The notes under the pieces were generated by a model, which ran no database searches, had not been told where the DNA came from, and worked only from the letters and a program-made list of their open reading frames with translations. A program made the position numbers and the translations under genes. DNA of 64,000 bases from Saccharophagus degradans 2-40. GTDB lineage: Bacteria; Pseudomonadota; Gammaproteobacteria; Pseudomonadales; Cellvibrionaceae. Where the stretch lies: NCBI RefSeq assembly GCF_000013665.1, contig NC_007912.1, positions 1,302,001 to 1,366,000 of the forward strand, in the 5' to 3' direction. Of the stretch, positions 17,480 to 26,697 are shown one piece after another (positions within the stretch are counted from its first letter, which is position 1; each line of letters begins with the position of its first letter).

Positions 17480-19029
17480 CTATTTAATAAATGTTGCCTC
17501 TAGCTCCTCTAACGATTTACCTTTTGTTTCTGGCAAGTAGCGAGCAACTAAAATACAGCCCAGTAGTGCGAAGGCGCCGTAGATAAAAAATGTAAGTGCG
17601 GCGCCCAGCTGACTTAGCTCCCACGGGAATACAAGCTGTACGCTAAAGCTTACTGCGCTATTGACTAAGCCGGTAAGTGCCATGCCTACACCGCGCAGGT
17701 GGTTGGGGAATATTTCTGGAAGTAATACCCACATTACTGGGCCAAGGGATACGGCAAACGATGCTACAAATAATAAAATACCAAACAAAAATAATTTGGC
17801 ATTAAACTGAATCGCATTGCTAATAAGTTTTGCTTCGTAATCTTTTGCTGCTAGGTCTCCTAGCTCTATGCGGAGCGCTTGTTTAAATTCGGTATCGCTG
17901 TTAAATGTTACGCCAACTAAGTTCATTGGGGCTGGTATGTTGAGCTCTTCAAAAATGGCGGCGTTTTCTATTTTATAGTGAGCTTGTTTAAATTCCCATG
18001 CGCATAAGCTCATACTTATGGCTACACCAGTAAGGCCTATTAATAGCAATGGCTTGCGGCCAACTTTATCAATTAAACCCATGGCTACAATGGTAAATAA
18101 TACGTTTATTAAGCCAATGAGTGCCGCTTGGGCAAAGGCGGCGTTGGTGCCTACACCGCTTTGTTCGAATATTGTGGGTGCATAAAAATAAATGGCGTTA
18201 ATGCCGGTAATTTGTTGTGCGCAGGCAAGTAGCAAACCAAGTAGTAGTGCAAAGCGTACTCGTTTGCTTAGTAGTAAACCTATGCGCTTGCTAAGTGGCG
18301 GTAGGTCGTGGGTCTGTTTTAATTCTGCTTCCGAAAGTAGCGCATCTGCATTTACATTATTGCCTGCGAGCTTTTTTTTACTACATCGGTTGCTCTAGCT
18401 GAATAATTATTTAGCATTAGCCAGCGCGGGCTTTCTGGTATTTTAAATAGCAGGGCAATGTAGGCTAGCGCAGGCAATAGCTCTAACCCCAGCATCCAGC
18501 GCCACGGTGCGCTTACCATACTTTGGGGGGGCGCCCAGCTGTAAGCGTTGGATACCGCTTGTACAATAAAGTAGTTTACAAAGTAGGCGATAGAAAACCC
18601 TACCACAATGTTTAATTGATTAAATGAAACCAAGCGGCCACGCTGATGTGGTGGCGCTATTTCTGAAATATAAATAGGCGCAAGTACCAGCGAGCCAAAG
18701 CCGAGCCCACCTATAAAGCGCGCAATAACAAGGGATTCAAAATTAGGAGCTAAGGCAGAGTAGGCGGCAGAAATAGCGTATATAGCGGCTATGCTTATAA
18801 GGATTGGTTTGCGGCCGAAACGGTCGGCGAGGGTGGAAACCCCCATAGCAGAAAAAACAGCACCAAGTGTGGGGGCACTAACCACCGCGCCTATTTGCCA
18901 GTCGCTAAGGCCAAATAGTTTAGATATAAAAGGTACAACCCCAGAAATAACCGATGCGTCAAACCCAAAAATAAATCCACCTAGTGCTACACACAATGCA
19001 ACACGGGTAGATACAGAAATTGTTGCCAC
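17480..19029 (-). pseudogene. Sugar porter MFS transporter (XylE-like), frameshifted at an A8 run
   Basis: Two frames together make one ~516-residue sugar:proton symporter of the MFS sugar porter family. The 5' frame (19029-18352) gives helices 1-6 with DRFGRKP and the PESPRWL motif, then runs to a stop after ATDVVKKSSQAIM. The 3' frame continues from the same point (KLAGNNVNADALLSEAEL) through the QQITGINAIYFYAP motif, helices 7-12 and the final PETKGKSLEELE signature. The break is a run of eight A (minus strand; 18372-18379), where one extra A would restore the frame. It is a frameshift mutation, a sequencing error, or a slippage site. Likely substrate is a pentose or hexose; it lies next to the GMC oxidoreductase operon. 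Confidence 0.85.
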
Positions 19030-19250
19030 ACAAAACCCCTTTATTGTTATTAGAAACCCTACTTAACGCTATGTGTTCTGCCGATGTTAACCGGCTTTAT
19101 TAATGGTGTTTTTTGGGCATAAAGCCAAGTATTACCTAGAACGCGCAGAGGGTAGTTATTGTTGGCCGTCTTAATACAGCATAAATACAAATAGTGCGTT
19201 AAGTGTAGTGCAAGCACTAGTATGTTTTTATCTGTTAGTAATAGCTAGGG

Positions 19251-19286
19251 CGCGTCACTTTACGCTAGGTTTGGTAAAGTGACGCG
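19251..19286. repeat. Perfect 13-bp inverted repeat after GMC oxidoreductase gene
   Basis: CGCGTCACTTTAC (19251-19263) is exactly complementary to GTAAAGTGACGCG (19274-19286), with a 10-base loop. It is 22 bp past the stop of the minus-strand GMC gene and has no T-run. Probably a transcript-end hairpin; a protein-binding site for the sugar porter promoter is an alternative. Confidence 0.55.
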
Positions 19287-19307
19287 GCAGAATATTAGGC
19301 GGGAATG

Positions 19308-21032
19308 TTAGAGCGCTTTATTTTTGTATTGCTCTGCAGCAAAGGCAGCTGCGCGCGCGGTAATTGCCATATAGGTAAGTGATGGGTTTTGGTGAGCAGT
19401 AGAGGCCATACATGCACCGTCTGTTACAAATAGGTTGGGTACATCGTGGCATTGGTTGTTGCCATTTAATACCGAGGTTTTGGGGTCGCGGCCCATGCGT
19501 GCGGTGCCCATTTCGTGAATGGCTAAGCCGGGGGGCGCATCGCTAATATCTTTAGTGACATGCTTGCAGCCAATTGTTGTGAGAATTTCTGCAGCAGTAT
19601 CGGCCATGTCTTCCATCATCAGCTTGTCGTTTTCGGTGAATTTACAATCGAAAACTAATAGTGGAATGCCCCACTTGTCGGTTTTGGTTGGGTGTAAGCT
19701 AACCATGTTTTCGTACTTGGGTGTCATTTCGCCTGAGCCGCCGAAATGAAGAATCCAAGGCCCTGGTTTTTGTAGCTTGTTTTTTAATTCCACGCCAAAG
19801 GTTTTGTCATCGGGGGAGCTATAGGTAACTGGCCGAACCGCGCCGCCGCGTAAAAAATAACCGCGATTAAACTTCTCGCTATTTTTCTTTAAGTTTTTAA
19901 ACCGAGGAATAATAGGGCCTGTTGGGCGCTGCCCTTTGTAGTAGTCATCTTCAAAGCCTTCTAACACACCGTAAGCGCTAGAATTATAAATGTGATCCAT
20001 CAAGTAGTGACCGAGCACGCCCGAAGAGTTGGCAATACCATTTGGAAAAGCTTTGGATTTAGAATTAAGCATTATTTGGGTGGTGCCAAGTGTTGAGGCG
20101 CACAGAAAAATCATGCCGCCGTAATATTCGCGAGTTTCTAATGTTTCTTCGTCTATTACATTTACACCGGTTGCTTTGCCGCTTTTCTCATCGTAAATAA
20201 CACTGTGTACAACACTGTTGCAGGCAATGCTTAAGTTGTTTGTTTTGATCGCCGCAGGCAACGTGGAGCTAAGGGTAGAAAAGTATGCACCAAAAGAGCA
20301 GCCGCGCTGGCACTGATTGCGGGCCATACATTTACCGCGGCCTTGATCTAGAAAAAATTGGGTGGGCTCAGATAAGTGCGCACAGCGACCCTGTATGAAT
20401 TTCATATGAGGGTATTTTTTTTCGATAGCTTTTTTTGCATATTTTTCGGCAGCGTTCATCTCAAACGGTGGCAAAAATTCGCTATCGGGCAAGGTGGGTA
20501 TGTTTTCTACGCTACCTGAAATACCCGCGAATTTTTCTACATGGGAGTACCACGGTTCTAAGTCTTTATAGCGAATTGGCCAGTCGCAACCGTTGCCGTC
20601 GCGCAGGTTTTCTTCAAAGTCTATTTCTCCCCAGCGGAAGGATTGACGGTGCCATAGCAATGAGCGGCCACCGAGTTGATTGCCTCGTATCCAATCAAAG
20701 CCTGTGCCCTCTTTGGTTATGTAGGGGTAGTCGCGGTCGTTGCCAAAAAAGTGTTTGGTCGCATCATTAAAGGCGTAGCACTTGCGTTGCACGTGATGCT
20801 GGTCTTGTACTAACTTGTAATCCACTTGGTTCCTGTGTGGCAGGTCCCACGGTGCTTTAAATTCGCCTTCGTAATCTTTCTGGTGGCGCACTGCGCGGCC
20901 GCGCTCTACCAGCAAAACTTTTAAGCCGCGCTCACACAGTTCTTTGGCAGCCCATCCACCAGAAATGCCAGAGCCGACAACAATAGCGTCAAATTTTTTG
21001 GTGGTTTTTTTAATTAAAAAAGGATCAATCAT
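19308..21032 (-). CDS. GMC-family oxidoreductase (gluconate 2-dehydrogenase flavoprotein type)
   Basis: 574 residues. The FAD-binding Rossmann motif VVGSGISGGWAAKEL is at residues ~18-32, followed by VLLVERG. The C-terminal GMC active-site region has HEMGTARMG and HQNPSLTYMAITARAA, with the conserved His/Asn pair. A cysteine-rich stretch (CMARNQCQRGC, near residue 235) is typical of the membrane-associated sugar dehydrogenases whose small subunit is gluconate 2-dehydrogenase subunit 3. The protein has no signal of its own and is probably exported with the Tat-signal subunit encoded 54 bp upstream. The sugar or sugar acid oxidised cannot be told from sequence; glucoside 3-dehydrogenase-like activity is an alternative. 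Confidence 0.87.
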   Translation of the reverse strand: MIDPFLIKKTTKKFDAIVVGSGISGGWAAKELCERGLKVLLVERGRAVRHQKDYEGEFKAPWDLPHRNQVDYKLVQDQHHVQRKCYAFNDATKHFFGNDRDYPYITKEGTGFDWIRGNQLGGRSLLWHRQSFRWGEIDFEENLRDGNGCDWPIRYKDLEPWYSHVEKFAGISGSVENIPTLPDSEFLPPFEMNAAEKYAKKAIEKKYPHMKFIQGRCAHLSEPTQFFLDQGRGKCMARNQCQRGCSFGAYFSTLSSTLPAAIKTNNLSIACNSVVHSVIYDEKSGKATGVNVIDEETLETREYYGGMIFLCASTLGTTQIMLNSKSKAFPNGIANSSGVLGHYLMDHIYNSSAYGVLEGFEDDYYKGQRPTGPIIPRFKNLKKNSEKFNRGYFLRGGAVRPVTYSSPDDKTFGVELKNKLQKPGPWILHFGGSGEMTPKYENMVSLHPTKTDKWGIPLLVFDCKFTENDKLMMEDMADTAAEILTTIGCKHVTKDISDAPPGLAIHEMGTARMGRDPKTSVLNGNNQCHDVPNLFVTDGACMASTAHQNPSLTYMAITARAAAFAAEQYKNKAL

Positions 21033-21086
21033 GTGCGTGCCTTTGCCAAAACAAATAATGGTTCAATAAGCTTAAAGGTGGTGAGG

Positions 21087-21725
21087 TTAGATTTGGTGCG
21101 GCATAAATGCCTTACCACCGTTTTCAGAGAGTTTAAAATCGCCGTCGTAGCCGCCAGCAATGGGCAGGTACACTAATTCTTTGCTACCGCCCTCTTGAGA
21201 CGTGTAATAACCAAAAAGAGTGAGGCTTTTTAGTTTTGTAAAAAAGTCGCTGCCTACTTTTTCAAATGGAGCTTGGTTTGTAGCCAGTAGCTGCATTGCA
21301 GCATTTTGATCATTGGTTGCTAGGCTAGGGTAGGCTTTACCCCATTGCTTGAGTATTAGGTTACGGCAGAGTTCTAGTTGTGCCACAAAGACTTTGGCTT
21401 CCTTGGGGTTGGTACAGTTAGCCAGTTGATCGTCTATAAAGCCGTGAGTATCTACGCTGCCTGCGCCTAAGGTGTCTGTTTGCGGAATTATAACTTCTAC
21501 CAAGGCAGCTAATACCGCTAATTGTTCGGCGTTAAGTAGCTTGCCTTTACCTTTGCTGCCGCCAGCTTTGCGGTTGTAAGCAAAGCCGCCAGCCAAAGCG
21601 CTTGGTGCCAGCAAGCCGGCGCAACTAGCGCTTAGCGTGGCGAGTAGCTGTCTGCGAGAGAGACTAGTATCAACCGCAGAGGTATCGGGGGAGGATAAGC
21701 CTCCTTTAATAGTAGAGTCAGCCAA
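21087..21725 (-). CDS. Gluconate 2-dehydrogenase subunit 3 family protein (Tat signal)
   Basis: 212 residues. A twin-arginine signal (SRRQLLATLSASCAGLLAPSA) begins near residue 23, with cleavage likely after SALA. The rest matches the small subunit family: ALVEVIIPQTDTLGAG, DQLANC, and the end GYDGDFKLSENGG. In this family the small subunit carries the flavoprotein through the Tat pathway. The downstream GMC gene is its obvious partner (54-bp gap, same strand). An ATG at the start is used here; the 22 residues before the RR motif are longer than usual. Confidence 0.87.
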   Translation of the reverse strand: MADSTIKGGLSSPDTSAVDTSLSRRQLLATLSASCAGLLAPSALAGGFAYNRKAGGSKGKGKLLNAEQLAVLAALVEVIIPQTDTLGAGSVDTHGFIDDQLANCTNPKEAKVFVAQLELCRNLILKQWGKAYPSLATNDQNAAMQLLATNQAPFEKVGSDFFTKLKSLTLFGYYTSQEGGSKELVYLPIAGGYDGDFKLSENGGKAFMPHQI

Positions 21726-21925
21726 TGCTGTGTCCTCAATTTGTATAACTAATATATAGGAGCTGTGAGTGTAACGCGGGCTAGGTGAACAAAAGTTCTA
21801 AGGAGAGAAGTGCCCATAGCTTTAATTTAGTCTACAAATGAAGATGTTGCGCAGTTTAAGAGGGGCTTAGGAGATGGCGGGCATAAAACCCGCGACTAGA
21901 GGGATGGTTAATTGGCAAGTGGTGA

Positions 21926-22522
21926 CTAGTAGCCTACACCTACAGTTAAAGAAAGGCCGCTATTTACGTCGCCACCTTGATAGAGGTTGTAAGATGCGCC
22001 CATAAACCAGTTGTTTTCGAAGGTATAGGTAATGCGTGGCTGAATATAAAAGCCGCTAGAAACGTCTATATCTTCTTCGTAGCAATTGGTGCAATTGCCA
22101 ATGCCGCGCGTAGATGAAAGCACAAGCTCAATACCGGCTAAAAGCGCTACGTCTACATTCTGGTTTAACGGGTGTACATAGCCGCCTTCGAAGTAAAAGT
22201 TAAAAGCGGTTGCACTTGAATCTGCTGTGCTATCACTGCCCCAGCTGTTCTCTACGTCTTGAGAAAAGCTGTTGTTATCTGAATATAAAAAGCCAGAGAT
22301 GCCACCACCAAAAAGCCAATTATTCGTTTGGCGCTCGCCGCCAAATCGCCAAGAAGTAGCAGAGGTGTCGATGCCTTCTTGCTGCACTGCGTCATCCAAG
22401 CTGATTCTGCCTAAGCTGCCGTACCAGCGGGTAGTGGTTTCGTTAGTTGGAGTTGACTCGTCCGCTTGAGCTGTGCCCGCGATACAAAATAAAGCGCAAA
22501 TTAATGAGGTCTTAATATTCAT
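21926..22522 (-). CDS. Small outer-membrane beta-barrel-like protein
   Basis: 198 residues. Clear signal peptide (MNIKTSLICALFCIAGTAQA, cleavage after residue 20). The mature part has alternating hydrophobic strands and glycine/aromatic endings (WLFGGGISGFLY, FNFYFEGGYVHP, PRITYTFENNWFMGASYNLY, ending LSLTVGVGY), as in small OmpA/OmpW-like eight-stranded barrels. One cysteine pair (GNCTNCYEED) may form a disulphide. No specific family recognised. Monocistronic, just before the eCIS cluster but on the other strand; no functional link is implied. Confidence 0.65.
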   Translation of the reverse strand: MNIKTSLICALFCIAGTAQADESTPTNETTTRWYGSLGRISLDDAVQQEGIDTSATSWRFGGERQTNNWLFGGGISGFLYSDNNSFSQDVENSWGSDSTADSSATAFNFYFEGGYVHPLNQNVDVALLAGIELVLSSTRGIGNCTNCYEEDIDVSSGFYIQPRITYTFENNWFMGASYNLYQGGDVNSGLSLTVGVGY

Positions 22523-23055
22523 ATAAATTACTCAGTTTTATTATTAGGGCGGATGATTTTAGCGACAAGCTGAAGGATTTCAAGTTTTATTGAAGCCACC
22601 CCAGTATGCCCAGTACTAAACGATGTGAAATGAAAATGGAAAGTAATGGGTAAATGGGCTTAGTTGCGGATAAGGAAACTCAGTACTTTTGTTTGAGGGG
22701 GGATGAAAGTTAATTTGCAATAGTTATATGGTTAAGAGTGTTAATGTTAAAAAATGCTATGGCTTATTGTTGTGTTGCATTGTTATATTTTAATGAATAA
22801 CATGTTTTTTAATTAAATTTTTATTGTTAGTAGTGACGTCATTTTCATTATGTTAAGTTAAAACTTAAATTGTGAAAATGCTTGATCAAAATGACGTGTG
22901 CGTCACGTATTATTGATCTGAAAAAGTATGTATTACTGGCAATTTGATTTAAGGTATATAGAGAAAAAATAATAAATAAAATGCTCGTAAGCTAAAACAC
23001 AACAGCGAAGTTGGCTAAGTGTAAACAGCAAACAAAACCAAAACAGGATGCGGTT
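22523..23055. promoter_or_regulatory. AT-rich control region upstream of the eCIS cluster
   Basis: No gene seen. 22690-23000 is visibly richer in A+T than its surroundings. Two related palindromes lie 61 bp apart centre to centre: TGACGTCA at 22834-22841 and TGACGTGTGCGTCA at 22892-22905; the second is flanked by GATC sequences. They share TGACG/CGTCA half-sites and could bind one dimeric regulator. A TATATA at ~22957 may be a -10 element but its -35 is poor, so the promoter is uncertain. Confidence 0.45.
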
Positions 23056-23625
23056 ATGTTGGATGTTGCATTAAAGTTTCTTGCCGGTGAGGTAAATGCA
23101 TACCTTAAGTCTCGTACAGGCTTAACCGATGATATTGTCGAGCTAAACCCCGTTGTAGATGAGGCAGGAAAATACCTTATCAGTGATGGCGGTGTTTCCA
23201 TTGTGCTTATTAATATGGAAGAAGAAACCGCGACACGAGAACAAACCTACGAATATCAATACCATGCTGGTCAGCATATTAAATTACAGCCAGAGCTAAA
23301 GTTAAACCTCTATCTGATGTTTGCGGCAAATTTTAAGCTGTATGATCAGGCGCTTAAATACTTGTCTCACGTATTAACCTTTTTTCAATCCCATAAATTA
23401 TTTACCCCGCAATCGCATCCAGCCTTAGATAGCAGTATTCAGCGTTTAGCGTTGGATATGCAATCTTTAAGTTTCGACCAGCTCAATCAAGTGTGGGCCT
23501 ATATTGGGGGTAAACACTTGCCCTCTGTTGTGTATAAAGCGCGATTGATTGCTATACAGGATCAATCTCAAGATGGCGTTCAGCCGCCTATTAGTATTGT
23601 TAATATGTCTGCGGGTGGTATGTAA
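23056..23625 (+). CDS. eCIS tail terminator, DUF4255 family (Pvc16/Afp16-like)
   Basis: 189 residues from the ATG at 23056 (a longer TTG start at 23011 would add 15 Lys/Gln-rich residues not typical of the family). It matches the DUF4255/Pvc16 N-terminal domain: MLDVALKFLAGEVNAYLKSRTG, INMEEETATRE, LNLYLMFAANF and the LDQ-type end LDMQSLSFDQLNQVWAYIGG KHLPS. Afp16-type proteins cap the tube-sheath and set tail length in contractile injection systems. Here the gene is first in the cluster, whereas in Afp/PVC operons it is last, so the operon order differs from the insect-toxin type. Confidence 0.88.
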   Translation: MLDVALKFLAGEVNAYLKSRTGLTDDIVELNPVVDEAGKYLISDGGVSIVLINMEEETATREQTYEYQYHAGQHIKLQPELKLNLYLMFAANFKLYDQALKYLSHVLTFFQSHKLFTPQSHPALDSSIQRLALDMQSLSFDQLNQVWAYIGGKHLPSVVYKARLIAIQDQSQDGVQPPISIVNMSAGGM

Positions 23626-23712
23626 AAGCAGTAGGGATATTAGTGCGAGGTTAAAGCGTAAAGTTGTTATGGCCTCGTTACTCTAAAGCGCAATGGTAAA
23701 GGAAGTCTATTG

Positions 23713-24723
23713 GTGTCTACGCGGTTTCATACATTATTTTCTATAGCGGTTAACCACAGTTATTACTCAAATAACTGTAAAGATATTCAATATGTATTGA
23801 GTGACGACGCTAAGAAAATATTGCGCAATGGTAAGTTGCTTCATCGAATTATAGATGGACAGTTACATGTGCTATACGAGGCCGACAGTGGCGGTACGCC
23901 GCTGCGAGATGTCAGTGGGGGGCGCATTCTAATAGGCCTTCAGTTGGCGAACCCGCTTTTCTCGCAATTTACTCAGTTTTCCATTCCAAAGAATGCTTGG
24001 TTAATATACAAAAATCAAAACAGTGTTACAGCACTGGATGCCCCCCTAGAAACCCTTACCTGCAGCACTGTACTTCGCCATACGTTAGTAGAGCCTACAC
24101 GTCCAGTAACCGTAGGGTTAAATAACGATGCGGGGCAATTGGTGGCGCAAAGCACGGTAGCGGCTTTAAATGGCAAAGAGGATGTCGATTTTTTAATGGA
24201 ATCGCACCCGCCCGGTGTGTACCAAGTACTAGAAAATTACCCTTTAGCGAGCTATAGCGAGAAGTACGCGTATTACCCAGAGCTAAAGCGCAGTGGGGTG
24301 TGGGGTGTGTGTGATATACAAATAGATGCAGGCTTTTACACTACACCCGCTCAGTTTGAAATTGCCTTTTTACCTGTAGAAAACACGCTTAAATACTATG
24401 TGGTTGCCAAAAACTATTCCGACGCCGATTACAGTAATCTCGCGGTAACTGATGCGGGGTTTTCTGAGCAAGGGCGTGCACAAATTGTATTTGATCGAAT
24501 AGAACCAGCATCGTTTAGCGGTGATGAAATAGCCCCCAGCTTAATTAAAAATAATAGCGACAAGCTTGTGCTATTTAAATCGCAAACTGCGGTGGCGCGG
24601 TTAGAGCAGGTGCACAAAAAAATACAGTTAAATTTAAACGGCGATGTACTTATTCCCAACTTGCCAGCTCCGGGCGCGAGTAAAGCTCAAGCTGACTTTA
24701 TTATTCATGTGGCAAAACCCTAG
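23713..24723 (+). CDS. Unknown eCIS cluster protein, beta-rich, 336 residues
   Basis: Begins at GTG 23713 (or TTG 23710), with GGAAG 6-9 bp before. I recognise no family. It sits between the tail terminator and the sheath gene, 12 bp from the sheath start, so it belongs to the same operon. Residues ~1-110 and ~195-330 look like mostly beta strands with short turns (DGQLHVLYEAD, LKYYVVAKNYSDADYSNLAVTD). A central stretch (~115-175) resembles a bacterial Ig-like or carboxypeptidase-regulatory-like sandwich: LNNDAGQLVAQSTVAALNGKED. No signal peptide or membrane segment. Candidate roles are a collar/cap protein or surface decoration. Function unassigned. Confidence 0.7.
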   Translation: MSTRFHTLFSIAVNHSYYSNNCKDIQYVLSDDAKKILRNGKLLHRIIDGQLHVLYEADSGGTPLRDVSGGRILIGLQLANPLFSQFTQFSIPKNAWLIYKNQNSVTALDAPLETLTCSTVLRHTLVEPTRPVTVGLNNDAGQLVAQSTVAALNGKEDVDFLMESHPPGVYQVLENYPLASYSEKYAYYPELKRSGVWGVCDIQIDAGFYTTPAQFEIAFLPVENTLKYYVVAKNYSDADYSNLAVTDAGFSEQGRAQIVFDRIEPASFSGDEIAPSLIKNNSDKLVLFKSQTAVARLEQVHKKIQLNLNGDVLIPNLPAPGASKAQADFIIHVAKP

Positions 24724-24735
24724 GAGAACTTGAGC

Positions 24736-26148
24736 ATGGCGACGTATAAAACCCCAAACGTCTATATCGAGGAGGTGTCGGTTTTCCCTCCTTCTGTGGC
24801 TGAGGTAGAAACTGCAATACCTGCATTTATTGGTTATACCGCTAAGGCTAAAAAAAGCACCGATAACGATTTAATTCTTAAGCCTACTAAAATCTACTCG
24901 CTAAAAGAGTTTGAGCAATACTACGGTAGCTGCGCTTTCGACGATATTTCTGTTGATGTGGTAGATGACGGGGCCGGCGGCTTTACCACTACAAGTTTTG
25001 TACCTCCTACAGTGGAATATATCTTGTGGTACAGCATGAAAATGTTTTTCGATAATGGCGGTGGTCAATGCTATATCACGTCTGTAGGTATACATCAGTC
25101 TACACCCGTTATCGATTTAGAAGGGGATAACAGCGCCGATCCCACGACTATGTATGGCTTGCAAGACGGCTTAAATGCGGTAAGAAACGAAGATGAGCCT
25201 ACTCTCATTGTTATTCCCGAGGCTGTGCAGTTGGATGCCGCCGAGTACCAAACATTAGCTCAAGCGGTATTGCTGCAATGTGGTGAACTACAAGACAGAT
25301 TCGCAGTATTTGATGTGTTTGATGGCGGCAGTAAATTAGACCCAACCCAGCTAAGCACCAACAGAGGTTATTACGGTAGTAATAATCTTAAGTACGGTGC
25401 GGTGTACTACCCCTTTATAAAAACCACGCTTAACCATCAAATAACCGCCGCCGAAGATAATGTAAATGTAGATTACAACTCTACCGGGGATGTGACATTG
25501 GCATCGCTTAAGTCGTCCAATACGGCACTGTATAACTACGTTAAAACTAAAATTAAAGAAGCCTACGTGGTACTGCCGCCGTCATCTGCGGTGGTGGGTG
25601 TGTATGCCGCAGTTGATTCTAGCCGTGGCGTGTGGAAGGCGCCAGCAAATGTAAGCTTGGCAAATGTCATAGAGCCCGTTGTTAAAATTGATAACACCAT
25701 ACAAGACGGCTTAAACGTAGATGTAACATCGGGTAAATCTATAAATGCTATTCGCGCATTTATGGGCAAGGGCACGTTAGTGTGGGGTGCTCGCACGCTT
25801 GCGGGTAACGATAACGAGTGGCGCTACGTACCGGTAAGGCGCTTTTTTAATATGGTTGAAGAGTCCATTAAAAAGTCTACCTACTGGGCAGTGTTCGAGC
25901 CTAACGATGCAAATACATGGGTAAAAGTGCGCGGCATGATTGAATCCTATTTATTGCAGAAGTGGCGCGATGGAGCCTTAGCTGGCGCCAAGCCAAGTGA
26001 TGCATATTTTGTGCGCTGCGGGTTAGGTATCACCATGGATGCACAGGATATTCTTGAAGGTCGCATGAATGTGGAAATAGGAATGGCAGTAGTAAGGCCT
26101 GCGGAATTTATTATTCTTAAATTCTCACATAAATTACAAACATCATAG
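24736..26148 (+). CDS. eCIS contractile sheath protein
   Basis: 470 residues from ATG 24736, with AGGAG 9 bp upstream. The N-terminus TYKTPNVYIEEVSVFPPSVAEVETAIPAFIGYT is the hallmark of phage-tail-like sheath proteins (Afp2-4, Pvc2-4). Conserved C-terminal part: KGTLVWGARTL, NEWRYVPVRRFFNMVEESI, and FEPNDANTWVKVR, which forms the sheath-tube and sheath-sheath handshake. Afp and PVC clusters carry three sheath paralogues; only this one is present, as in several other eCIS lineages, so one protein should form the entire sheath. Contraction drives the tube through a target membrane. Confidence 0.95.
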   Translation: MATYKTPNVYIEEVSVFPPSVAEVETAIPAFIGYTAKAKKSTDNDLILKPTKIYSLKEFEQYYGSCAFDDISVDVVDDGAGGFTTTSFVPPTVEYILWYSMKMFFDNGGGQCYITSVGIHQSTPVIDLEGDNSADPTTMYGLQDGLNAVRNEDEPTLIVIPEAVQLDAAEYQTLAQAVLLQCGELQDRFAVFDVFDGGSKLDPTQLSTNRGYYGSNNLKYGAVYYPFIKTTLNHQITAAEDNVNVDYNSTGDVTLASLKSSNTALYNYVKTKIKEAYVVLPPSSAVVGVYAAVDSSRGVWKAPANVSLANVIEPVVKIDNTIQDGLNVDVTSGKSINAIRAFMGKGTLVWGARTLAGNDNEWRYVPVRRFFNMVEESIKKSTYWAVFEPNDANTWVKVRGMIESYLLQKWRDGALAGAKPSDAYFVRCGLGITMDAQDILEGRMNVEIGMAVVRPAEFIILKFSHKLQTS

Positions 26149-26195
26149 TGGTGTTGCTACCTATTTCTAAACCAAATTCATAGAGGAGTTACCCC

Positions 26196-26630
26196 ATGCC
26201 AGATTTATATCCCTTACCAGTATTTCACTTTGCCGTAGAGTGGGGCGGAACCCGCATAGGCTTTTCTGAGGTTTCGGGTCTAACACAAGAAGCGCAAGCG
26301 ATTGAATATCGCGACGGCGTATCGCCAGAATATTCCACCATAAAAATGCCGGGCTTGCGCAAATACAGCAATGTCACCTTAAAGCGAGGCATTGTTGCCG
26401 CCGATAACGAATTCTTTTCTTGGTTAAATACCATAAAAATGAATAAAGTCGAGCGCCGCGATATTGTTGTATCGCTATTAAACGAAGAACACATTCCCGT
26501 AATGATTTGGAAAATACACAATGCTTTTCCTGTAAAAGTAGAGGGGCCAGGGCTAAAGGCCTCGGGAAATGAAGTGGCCGTAGAATCTATAGAGTTAGCG
26601 CACGAAGGGTTAGAACTGCAAAACGAGTAA
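26196..26630 (+). CDS. eCIS inner tube protein (Afp1/Pvc1-like, gp19 family)
   Basis: 144 residues, the standard Hcp/gp19-type tube length. Signature at the start: LYPLPVFHFAVEWGG, GFSEVSGLTQEAQAIEYRDG, then KMPGLRKYSNVTLKRG and the C-terminal AVESIELAHEGL. It stacks in hexameric rings to form the tube through which cargo is held. It lies 47 bp after the sheath gene, with GAGGAG just upstream of its ATG. A second, more divergent tube gene follows. Confidence 0.94.
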   Translation: MPDLYPLPVFHFAVEWGGTRIGFSEVSGLTQEAQAIEYRDGVSPEYSTIKMPGLRKYSNVTLKRGIVAADNEFFSWLNTIKMNKVERRDIVVSLLNEEHIPVMIWKIHNAFPVKVEGPGLKASGNEVAVESIELAHEGLELQNE

Positions 26631-26697
26631 ATCCGTTTTGCAGTAATTAATAACCTAAACGTCGCAACGGTATACACATTTTATTACAGGCTTTTCT

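Noticed and set aside
22840-22930. Possible CRP site or sigma-54 promoter upstream of the eCIS cluster
   Set aside because: TGTGA at ~22871 has no proper partner half-site, and the TGGC near 22939 lacks a correctly spaced TTGC; neither pattern is good enough.
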